A DNA stretch of 62,308 nucleotides from Muribaculaceae bacterium Isolate-036 (Harlan) (GTDB lineage: Bacteria > Bacteroidota > Bacteroidia > Bacteroidales > Muribaculaceae): contig RIAY01000016.1 in the NCBI GenBank assembly GCA_003833075.1, positions 1 to 62,308 of the forward strand. The letters are read 5' to 3'. Position numbers and translations under genes: made by a program. Below are positions 55,413 to 62,308 of the stretch, one piece after another. Position 1 is the first letter of the stretch, and every line of letters starts with the position of its first letter. A model generated the notes under the pieces. That model was not told where the DNA came from. It saw nothing but the letters and a program-made list of their open reading frames with translations, and searched no databases.

Positions 55413-56396
55413 TCAAAGCAACATAGAGCAGATTTGAAGGGCTGCCAGATATGCGAGAATCAACGGTACAATTTCTAAACTGCAAAGGTAGTACAAAAAA
55501 AGCAACCAAGAGGACATTTGATTGAAAAAAATTCTAAAACCTTTATAAATAAACTGTATTTTCCCAAAAACGAAGACAATTCCCGCGAGTATAAGGATAA
55601 TTCCGCCCCATTCGGCATAACACAGCGATAACAACGCAAGCGGAAAAAACATGAAAGACTGAAGTCCCATAAGAGCGGTAGCACCCTTCACCCAGAGCCG
55701 GGTCAGCTGCCGGTCGGAAAAGACGTTGCCCACTATTTCATACGACAGTAGCATAAAGATGACATAAACCGCCGCGACTCCGGCGCATAGCCCGATTCCG
55801 CACAACGGACTGTCTGGAATGCCGAACGAGCCGAACGGCGAATCGGAAACCGTCAGACGCAACAGATCCCAGAGCAGCACCCCGACACTGCAGATCCAGC
55901 CGATAATAAGTATCAACAGAAAGGAGGTTTCCTTCACAGTGTTGTCAAACATGTTGTGACGCGTGCGGACATCCTTCATGTCCGACACAAGTATCTTGAT
56001 ATAACGCGGAGTGTTCTTGAGCTTAAGACAAACAGCACAGAATATTACCGCCATGGCTACAAAAACCCATGACAGCCCGTCGCCGCTCCGTGAGGCGACT
56101 TTTCCAGCCGCCTCCTGCACATGCTCGCGATATGGAGCCTGAAGCACTATCCCGTAACCGCTCTTTTCCTTGGCGAGGGAGTCATTGACGGCACGTATGA
56201 CGGAATCCCGCCGTGCCCTGGCGGTCGAATCCGACGCCGAATGCACCGGCTTCCACACACTTGCCGGCTTTACGGCTCCAACGGTCTTCATCCCTACCGG
56301 CACAAGAGGCTCCGCGGCATGCGAGGGCACAACAATCTCATCAACCGTTTGCCACGCGCCATGTCCGCCTCCGTTATTCTGAATACTGTCCTGCAT
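55413..56396 (-). CDS. DUF4271 membrane protein
   Basis: 327 residues. The N-terminal third is soluble and Ser/Ala/Arg-rich (about 1-95). About seven TM helices follow from residue 105 to the end, the arrangement of DUF4271 proteins found beside hemD throughout Bacteroidetes. No catalytic motif is visible. It starts 40 nt after the epimerase gene and is probably in the same transcript. Confidence 0.82.
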   Translation of the reverse strand: MQDSIQNNGGGHGAWQTVDEIVVPSHAAEPLVPVGMKTVGAVKPASVWKPVHSASDSTARARRDSVIRAVNDSLAKEKSGYGIVLQAPYREHVQEAAGKVASRSGDGLSWVFVAMAVIFCAVCLKLKNTPRYIKILVSDMKDVRTRHNMFDNTVKETSFLLILIIGWICSVGVLLWDLLRLTVSDSPFGSFGIPDSPLCGIGLCAGVAAVYVIFMLLSYEIVGNVFSDRQLTRLWVKGATALMGLQSFMFFPLALLSLCYAEWGGIILILAGIVFVFGKIQFIYKGFRIFFNQMSSWLLFLYYLCSLEIVPLILAYLAALQICSMLL

Positions 56397-56436
56397 ATCT
56401 ACTCACCTGAATCCATTCTACAATTCATAAAGATCT

Positions 56437-57471
56437 TTAAATCCAACCCTCTTCCCTATACCACCTTATCGACTCCGATATTCCGTCGGCAAGACTCACC
56501 CGGGGGGAGAATCCGAAATCCCGACTCGCCTTCGATACATCCACACCCCAGTTGCGCTGTTTCATTATCTTGTATTTGTCGCGGTTAAGAGTCGATGGTT
56601 TCATGCGTGCCACACCTATTTTCTCTGCGATGACAGAGACAGCCTTGACTCCCCACAAGGGCATCCTGACCGGGAATACGACCTTCTTGCCGATAGCCTT
56701 GGCTGTAAGCCGGCGAAATTCCTTCTGTGTGTAGCCTCTTGGCTCGGAAATATCATAAGTCTCTTTCACCGGGGCTTTCTCAAGAGCGTCAAAAACCGCA
56801 CGGGAAAGATCCTCTACATATATAAACGTCAGAAGTTGCTTTCTGAAACCTACCGAGAAATCAAATCCTTTGCTTATGGATTTGAACATCAGGAAATAGT
56901 CATGATCGCGTGGTCCGTATATGCCGGTGGGACGGAAGATTATGTAAGGCATTCCGTCCATCTCAAGCCACATCTCCGCCTTGAGTTTCGAGGCGCCGTA
57001 TCTGGTATTGGGCATCGGTATCATGCTCTCGTCAAAAGGGGTGTAGCCCTTTTCATCTCCCGGACCCATTGCCGACAATGAACTCATGTAAAGAAATTTC
57101 TCGGGCACAATGTCTGCCGATTTCAATGCGGTGGTGAAATAACGCAGATAATCATAATTTATCCGTGAGAAATCCATATAATACATAACCTTCGTCGCTC
57201 CGAGGTTATACACTATGTAATCCCACTTTTCTCCTGCCGGCAACGCTGTCGACAAGGTGGCGGAAAGACTCTCCGGACGAGAAAAGTCAAGATTCAGGAA
57301 TCTGATTCTTTCGTCTGAAAGCCATCGGCGCGAGGTTGTCTCGCGAACTCCCGCCCACACCTCATATCCGCGGCGCAACCCCTCTTCCACTATAAAGCCG
57401 CCCGTGAAGCCTCCGGCTCCCACAACGAGCACTCTCTTCTTGCGAATCAAGATCTTATCTTCCATCTCCAT
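56437..57471 (-). CDS. NAD-dependent epimerase/dehydratase (SDR)
   Basis: 344 residues. The nucleotide loop is GAGGFTGG at 18-25, and the catalytic YGASKLK (Tyr and Lys) lies in the middle. FRPTGIYGPRDHDYF and FIYVEDLSRAVFDAL follow, as in extended short-chain dehydrogenases acting on sugar nucleotides or sterol-like substrates. The substrate is unknown. It starts 6 nt after the deacetylase gene. Confidence 0.87.
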   Translation of the reverse strand: MEMEDKILIRKKRVLVVGAGGFTGGFIVEEGLRRGYEVWAGVRETTSRRWLSDERIRFLNLDFSRPESLSATLSTALPAGEKWDYIVYNLGATKVMYYMDFSRINYDYLRYFTTALKSADIVPEKFLYMSSLSAMGPGDEKGYTPFDESMIPMPNTRYGASKLKAEMWLEMDGMPYIIFRPTGIYGPRDHDYFLMFKSISKGFDFSVGFRKQLLTFIYVEDLSRAVFDALEKAPVKETYDISEPRGYTQKEFRRLTAKAIGKKVVFPVRMPLWGVKAVSVIAEKIGVARMKPSTLNRDKYKIMKQRNWGVDVSKASRDFGFSPRVSLADGISESIRWYREEGWI

Positions 57472-57477
57472 CGGAAC

Positions 57478-58098
57478 TTACTTGAATAAAACATCAAACT
57501 TATATCCTTGCTCCATCAGCCACTCGATGCTCTTTGGCAATGCCTCGAAAAGACGCGGAAGACTTTTCAGCGAGTCATGAAAAACTATTATCGAACCGGG
57601 ACGCGCATATTTCTTCACATTGTCGAAGACATCGCCGGCATCAAGATGTTTGCTGTAATCGCGTGTAACCAGATCATACATAACTATCCGGTATTTAGCC
57701 GACAGCTCTTTCCCCTGGCTTCTTTTCATCCAGCCGTGAGGCGGACGGAATAGATCGCTCCCTATATATCTGTCGGCATCCGCGACATCGGCAAGATACG
57801 CATCCTTGCTTTCCCGCAGACCCTGCAGGTGATGCATCGTGTGGTTGCCTACTCTATGGCCCCGTCGCTTCACATCGGCAAACAGCTCCGGATATTTGCG
57901 CACATTGTCACCTACCATGAAGAAGGTAGCCTTTATCCCGTAACTGTCAAGAAGGTCGAGAAGACGGGGAGTGACCTCCGGAATAGGACCGTCATCGAAT
58001 GTGAGATACACTTTCTTCTCACCTTCCCGCTGGGGAATCATGAAGACCGCGTCCTTCGCAAGTTTTCTCAACCATTCGGGTATTCTTTCAATCAACAT
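57478..58098 (-). CDS. Polysaccharide deacetylase (NodB/CE4-like)
   Basis: 206 residues. The CE4 motifs are TFDDGP at 33-38 (Asp36 metal ligand), GNHTMHH at 84-90 (His86 and His90), RPPHGW, and FHDS near the C-terminus. No signal peptide is clear, though the first 20 residues are amphipathic. It probably removes acetyl groups from a cell-wall or capsule polymer. It starts the deacetylase-epimerase-DUF4271-hemD run after a strong terminator. Confidence 0.9.
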   Translation of the reverse strand: MLIERIPEWLRKLAKDAVFMIPQREGEKKVYLTFDDGPIPEVTPRLLDLLDSYGIKATFFMVGDNVRKYPELFADVKRRGHRVGNHTMHHLQGLRESKDAYLADVADADRYIGSDLFRPPHGWMKRSQGKELSAKYRIVMYDLVTRDYSKHLDAGDVFDNVKKYARPGSIIVFHDSLKSLPRLFEALPKSIEWLMEQGYKFDVLFK

Positions 58099-58113
58099 GT
58101 CAGATACAACAGA

Positions 58114-58148
58114 AACTCAGGGGCGGCGACTTGCGCAGCCCCTGAGTT
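58114..58148 (-). terminator. Rho-independent terminator after the DUF2723 gene
   Basis: AACTCAGGGG and CCCCTGAGTT form a GC-rich stem between the DUF2723 stop and the deacetylase start; a TTTCTGTT tract follows on the minus strand. Confidence 0.8.
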
Positions 58149-58156
58149 GCCTTATT

Positions 58157-61100
58157 CTAATGCTTTGAGTTAAACTCTTCGTTAAGTCGTTTGCTACGCA
58201 CCATGTCAACTTTCTTTATCTCGGCGTTGGCATCAAGAGATTCCTGCTTGATGCCTGCCTTGAGATATTGCTGATAGACATCGTAATATATTGAGTCGTA
58301 ATAACGGTCGTCGGCACTGCGCGCTGAGTATTCTGCGGCAGGCAGCGCGGCAAGTTCGTTTACGATACGCGCCACTTCCGCAAGCTCATTGACATAATCC
58401 GACTCCGAATAACCTCCGGCACCGCCTTCTCCTGAGCCGCCCGAGCCTCCGCTGTAAGCCCGGTCGTAAGCTGCTTTGAGGTCGTTGCGGTTGAAGCCGT
58501 ATCTCTTTAGCAACGAGTCTGTCTTTTTCGGATCACCGCCAAGGTCTTCGTAAACCTTGATCAGATACCAGTACTGATACGGCATCAGACGCGATTCGTG
58601 TGTCAACGCAACCCCGCCGAAAGTCATCGCTATATTCTGCTGATAGGCTACATACTGTATATAACGCTCCATCTGGCTCCATATAAGATCACGCCCTTTT
58701 TCCGTAAGAGTCTTGTCCCCGAGTTTTTTTCCGAGTTCTCCGTAAATTTCGGGAAGGGTCATCGCCACTGTTATGTCATAGCGTGTCACATTCTCTGACA
58801 GATTGCGTGTAAGAAGATTTAAGGTGTTCAGCGCCTTCTTGTACTCCTCTTTGGCTCCCTTATCATCACCGGCGGTCGCCTTGCGGTCGCCCTGATATAT
58901 AAGTTCCGAAGCCACGTCAAGCATTGAGTTGCGCGTAGTCACAAGCATCCGTCGCGCGGTCTCGTCAAAATAGGGTGTGCCACCGGCAACGGCTTTGTCC
59001 GCACCGCCCCATCGGTAATTGGTCACTACATCATATGCTCTGTCGGCTCTCGCCGGAATTCCCGACTGGCGTGTGGGCACCAACTGGTGCGTCATGCCTG
59101 TTGACCGCAAGTAATCTCTCATGCCGAGATAATACTCGTCGCCGACTGTGGAGCACCAATATATCGGACGGGGCCACCCTTCGGCGGCATTTGTGGCTAT
59201 GATGTCAAGCATCAGTAGCTCACCGAGACCGACATACCCTTTTCTCGTTATGGCAGGAGCACCCGCAAGGTCTATGACAATCTCGTTGACAATCTCTGCG
59301 GAATCCTGCGGAGCCACAAGACCGCGTTTGATCACAGCCTCTTTGTCTACAGGAATTGTGACAACGCTCGACGGGAACTCGGGATAACGATAATCTTGGT
59401 TATATGTCTTGCCCGAATAAATCAGCTTGAGACTCGACAGAAGATCTGCCGGCGCACGCTCGCGCCCCGGAATGGTAACATCCATTTTTCCATAGGCATA
59501 ATCGGCGGGGGTGGCGGTGAAGTGCACAGGAGCCGCCTCGTAACTTTCCTGACGCATCTGATTGGCATACCAGTCTGAGGCAAGGTAGCTGAGGTTTATG
59601 ATCTTCACATCCGGACGCACACCCTCTACCTCCTGGGCATACCAGAGCGGGAAAGTATCGTTATCTCCGTTGCAGAAGACTATCGCGTTCGGTTCGAGAC
59701 TGTTCAGATAGTTGATTGCGAAATCCCGCGCGGCATATCTTCCGCTTCTGTCATGGTCATCCCATGTCTGACTCACCATCTGCACGGGCACCGCTGCACC
59801 GAGAACACACGCCGTGGCGGCACAATATACCGATGCCGAAGCGCGTTTACGACTGCCGGCAATAAGCCTGATGATATTCCACAGACCGACAACTCCCATA
59901 CCTATCCATATAGCATAGGCATAGAACGAACCCGCAAATGCGTAATCACGCTCTCGCGGCTGACCGGGTGGCTGGTTAAGATAGAGCACAATCGCGATTC
60001 CGGTCATGAAAAACAGGAAGAACACAACCCAGAACTGCTCTATGCCTCGCTTACCTGCGAATGCCTGCCACAAAAGACCGATAAGACCCAATATAAGCGG
60101 AAGCATGTAATAGACATTGTGTCCGGGGTTATTCTTTCCGAGATCATCGGGAAGAAGCGACTGGTCTCCGAGACGTGCATTGTCGATTACTGGGATTCCG
60201 GAAATCCAGTTGCCGGCATCAAGCTCGCCTGACTGATTCAGTATATCGTTCTGACGACCGGCGAAGTTCCACATGAAATAACGCATATACATGTGGATAA
60301 GCTGGTAGTTGTAGAAATATTCGAGATTCTGCGCATATGTCGGACGATATCCCATTTTCTGGGGGTACGTGACCTGACCTGTCACCTGATTCATATAAGG
60401 TTCTCCCTGAAGATCCGTCTCAGGAACCTTTTCACCCGTGACTGCATCTACTGCATAAAGCTCTTTCAGATTGGACGGGGTGGTGTCGAGTGTAACCCAC
60501 TGCTTATACAAATCGCGGTGCATACGGCTGTATATACGCGGGAAAAGCATGTTCAGCTCGGGATTCATCTTAACCTCGGGCTTATAGTCGCGTTTCACAT
60601 AATAATCACCACCGTTCTGCGCTTTTGCCGCATTCGAAGCCTGCTCGCCTGTAGTCAGGAAGCCGTATTCGGATGTCGGCACGGCACCTTTCACGCCTTT
60701 TGCATACATCGGCTTCCCCTTCTCTACCACCTGCTGATAGCTCGGATAATTGACAAGCACAGGAGACCCGTCCTCACGATAGGTGACTGTATCGGTCATG
60801 ACTCCCATCAGTTTCTTCTGGGGTCCCGAATAAAGTGTTTCGCCATAGATCAACGGATTCTCGCCATATTGCTCACGGTTCAGATAAGAAGCCAGGTCAA
60901 ATACGTTATCGGGAGAGTTCTGGTTCATCGGTGTGTCTGCGCTGGAGCGGATAAGAATAAGCGCGTAGCTGGAATAACCGATAAATATGACAGCAATGCT
61001 CCACATCACATTATTCAATACTCTTAACGGCAAAGGACGCGCTCCGCGAATGAAGAGCCATGCGGCAAGCGCGGCGGTCAGTATCCAGCCCAGCCACCAT

Positions 61101-62038
61101 CCGCTGCCCATAAAAAGCATACCGGAAAGCGTGACAGCAGCAAGAAACGACACTTTTATCATCAACGCCGACTGCTGCCGCCAGAGAGCATGCAACGCCC
61201 AGAAGAACACCGCAACAGTCAGGAATGCATAGAACAAAGCCCCGCTGTTGAAGCTCATTCCGAAACCGTTTACAAACATCAGCTCGAACCGCTGCGCCAT
61301 TTTTATGAATCCCGGAACCAGACCAAAGAGTACTAATGCCACTATGACGAAAGATACGCCAAGCGCGACAAGCGACTTGACAAGATCCATATCCTTCCAT
61401 TTTCTGTAGGCAAATACGAGCACAATCGCCGGGATACAGAGCAGATTAAGCAGATGCACGGCAACACTGATACCGATTACATAGGCAATTAGTATCAGAT
61501 ACCTGTCGGAATGCGGCTCATCCGCCCTGTTCTCCCATTTGAGAATAAGCCAGAAGACCAAAGCCGTGCAAAAAGAAGAGAAAGCATAGACCTCACCCTC
61601 TACGGCTGAGAACCAGAATGTATCGCTCCAGCAATAAGCCAACGCACCGACAACGCCGCTGCCCATGATAACGAAGTATCTCGAAAGCGAAATCTCCCTG
61701 CGCAGACCGTCTCTTACTATAAGCCGTCTGACAAGATGTGTTATCGTCCAGAAAAGCAGAAGTATTGTCAAAGCAGAAAGCAAGCCGCTCATGGCGTTGA
61801 CCATCACTGACACCAACTGATCATTAGGAGCGAAATTTGCGAAGAAACGAGCCGTAAGCATAAAGATAGGATTGCCCGGAGGATGTCCCACTTCCAGCTT
61901 GTCAGCCTGAATGATAAACTCGCCGCAATCCCAATAGGAGGCTGTCGGCTCAAGTGTCAACCAATATGTGACGAGAGCGATGGCAAACACCACCCACCCG
62001 ACGACATTGTTGACCAGATTATATTTCCTTGTCAGCAT
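58157..62038 (-). CDS. DUF2723 giant membrane protein (GT-C/GT117-like O-glycosyltransferase)
   Basis: 1293 residues. The N-terminal DUF2723 domain has the signature WDCGEF at 36-41 and EVGHPPG at 49-55, with many TM helices to about 370 and again around 620-760. The rest is soluble and periplasmic, with a helical TPR-like C-terminus and a Gly/Ser-rich segment. GT117-type enzymes are linked to protein O-glycosylation in Bacteroidetes. The Asp-Cys-Gly-Glu-Phe loop holds the putative catalytic acid. A paired AAGYAAG motif lies just upstream. Confidence 0.92.
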   Translation of the reverse strand: MLTRKYNLVNNVVGWVVFAIALVTYWLTLEPTASYWDCGEFIIQADKLEVGHPPGNPIFMLTARFFANFAPNDQLVSVMVNAMSGLLSALTILLLFWTITHLVRRLIVRDGLRREISLSRYFVIMGSGVVGALAYCWSDTFWFSAVEGEVYAFSSFCTALVFWLILKWENRADEPHSDRYLILIAYVIGISVAVHLLNLLCIPAIVLVFAYRKWKDMDLVKSLVALGVSFVIVALVLFGLVPGFIKMAQRFELMFVNGFGMSFNSGALFYAFLTVAVFFWALHALWRQQSALMIKVSFLAAVTLSGMLFMGSGWWLGWILTAALAAWLFIRGARPLPLRVLNNVMWSIAVIFIGYSSYALILIRSSADTPMNQNSPDNVFDLASYLNREQYGENPLIYGETLYSGPQKKLMGVMTDTVTYREDGSPVLVNYPSYQQVVEKGKPMYAKGVKGAVPTSEYGFLTTGEQASNAAKAQNGGDYYVKRDYKPEVKMNPELNMLFPRIYSRMHRDLYKQWVTLDTTPSNLKELYAVDAVTGEKVPETDLQGEPYMNQVTGQVTYPQKMGYRPTYAQNLEYFYNYQLIHMYMRYFMWNFAGRQNDILNQSGELDAGNWISGIPVIDNARLGDQSLLPDDLGKNNPGHNVYYMLPLILGLIGLLWQAFAGKRGIEQFWVVFFLFFMTGIAIVLYLNQPPGQPRERDYAFAGSFYAYAIWIGMGVVGLWNIIRLIAGSRKRASASVYCAATACVLGAAVPVQMVSQTWDDHDRSGRYAARDFAINYLNSLEPNAIVFCNGDNDTFPLWYAQEVEGVRPDVKIINLSYLASDWYANQMRQESYEAAPVHFTATPADYAYGKMDVTIPGRERAPADLLSSLKLIYSGKTYNQDYRYPEFPSSVVTIPVDKEAVIKRGLVAPQDSAEIVNEIVIDLAGAPAITRKGYVGLGELLMLDIIATNAAEGWPRPIYWCSTVGDEYYLGMRDYLRSTGMTHQLVPTRQSGIPARADRAYDVVTNYRWGGADKAVAGGTPYFDETARRMLVTTRNSMLDVASELIYQGDRKATAGDDKGAKEEYKKALNTLNLLTRNLSENVTRYDITVAMTLPEIYGELGKKLGDKTLTEKGRDLIWSQMERYIQYVAYQQNIAMTFGGVALTHESRLMPYQYWYLIKVYEDLGGDPKKTDSLLKRYGFNRNDLKAAYDRAYSGGSGGSGEGGAGGYSESDYVNELAEVARIVNELAALPAAEYSARSADDRYYDSIYYDVYQQYLKAGIKQESLDANAEIKKVDMVRSKRLNEEFNSKH

Positions 62039-62053
62039 AAATTAATTAAGCTT

Positions 62054-62084
62054 AAGTAAGATTTGAAATTCACAACGCTTACTT
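62054..62084 (-). repeat. AAGYAAGYGTT/CTTRCTT leader inverted repeat (31 bp)
   Basis: On the coding strand AAGTAAGCGTT opens and CTTACTT closes the motif. The 7-bp outer stem is perfect and the inner bases pair partly. Its end lies 15 nt before the ATG at 62038, and its start is 24 nt after the -7 box. It matches the ends of copy C. Confidence 0.6.
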
Positions 62085-62108
62085 ATCAAAAATTCGAAGT
62101 TAATTTAC

Positions 62109-62116
62109 AAAATTAC
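62109..62116 (-). promoter_or_regulatory. Probable -7 box for the DUF2723 gene
   Basis: TAATTTTG on the minus strand matches TAnnTTTG, 70 nt before the start. The -33 region is poorly matched. Confidence 0.5.
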
Positions 62117-62181
62117 GCAATTTTCCCGATATTCCCATAAATTACCCTATAAATAACAACAAACGGACTCAATATAGACAT

Positions 62182-62210
62182 AAAAAAAGCCTCAGATTTC
62201 TCTGAGGCTT
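62182..62210 (-). terminator. rRNA operon terminator
   Basis: On the minus strand AAGCCTCAG and CTGAGGCTT form a stem followed by seven T. It lies immediately after the 5S rRNA 3' end. Confidence 0.9.

Positions 62211-62308
<98 letters not shown>

Overview
The window reads as chromosomal DNA of a gut Bacteroidales bacterium, most likely a Muribaculaceae-type lineage (inferred, not searched). The reasons are Bacteroidetes promoters (TTTG-N19/20-TAnnTTTG), few strong Shine-Dalgarno sites, C-terminal sorting domains of the type IX secretion system (T9SS), DUF2723/DUF4271/YfhO proteins, and the ExbB-ExbD-TonB and LptE-SecG gene orders.

Layout. 1-400: end of an IS4-like transposase and a 185-bp inverted-repeat element. 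403-7405 (-): capsule/exopolysaccharide export operon (WecA-like initiator, Wza, Wzc, PHP phosphatase, and a nucleotidyltransferase fused to a PLP enzyme). 7.8-10.1 kb: panB, tRNA-Pro, a phage-type lysis cassette (holin plus amidase fused to a spanin-like segment), tRNA-Asp. 10.2-17.6 kb (+): aroQ, O-methyltransferase, rbfA, FtsX permease, Lrp regulator, YfhO protein, xerD. 17.6-22.4 kb (-): galM, galK and a secreted GH2 beta-galactosidase, a galactoside-use unit. 22.6-24.0 kb (-): an orphan phage portal gene. 24.1-27.8 kb (+): acyltransferase, sigma-54 activator, lptE, hypothetical, secG. 27.9-29.3 kb (-): nadK and a CBS protein. 29.5-32.2 kb (+): pdxJ, exbB, exbD, tonB-like. 32.2-43.2 kb: three large T9SS cargo proteins with repeat elements between them. 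43.4-46.3 kb: acetyl-CoA hydrolase/CoA-transferase and miaB. 46.5-51.6 kb (-): outer-membrane receptor, a decayed RiPP locus (GG-leader peptide plus radical-SAM/SPASM fragment), a DUF3244 protein and a TPR membrane regulator. 51.6-62.0 kb (-): receiver/ATP-grasp protein, hemD, DUF4271, epimerase, polysaccharide deacetylase, DUF2723 protein. 62.2 kb to the edge: 3' part of a 5S rRNA gene and its terminator, so an rRNA operon lies to the right.

The most unusual signals are these. (1) Three long-hairpin repeats share a 34-bp core around CATAGC-GG-GCTATG but carry two different sets of arms. (2) A paired motif, AAGYAAGYGTT...CTTRCTT, stops 15-16 nt before the start codon of three unrelated envelope genes. 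(3) An endolysin is fused in frame to a lipoprotein-plus-TM segment built like a unimolecular spanin. (4) A portal gene stands alone and has an in-frame TAG followed by 19 more codons. (5) A RiPP precursor and its maturase have collapsed into each other. Everything here comes from reading the sequence; no database search was possible.
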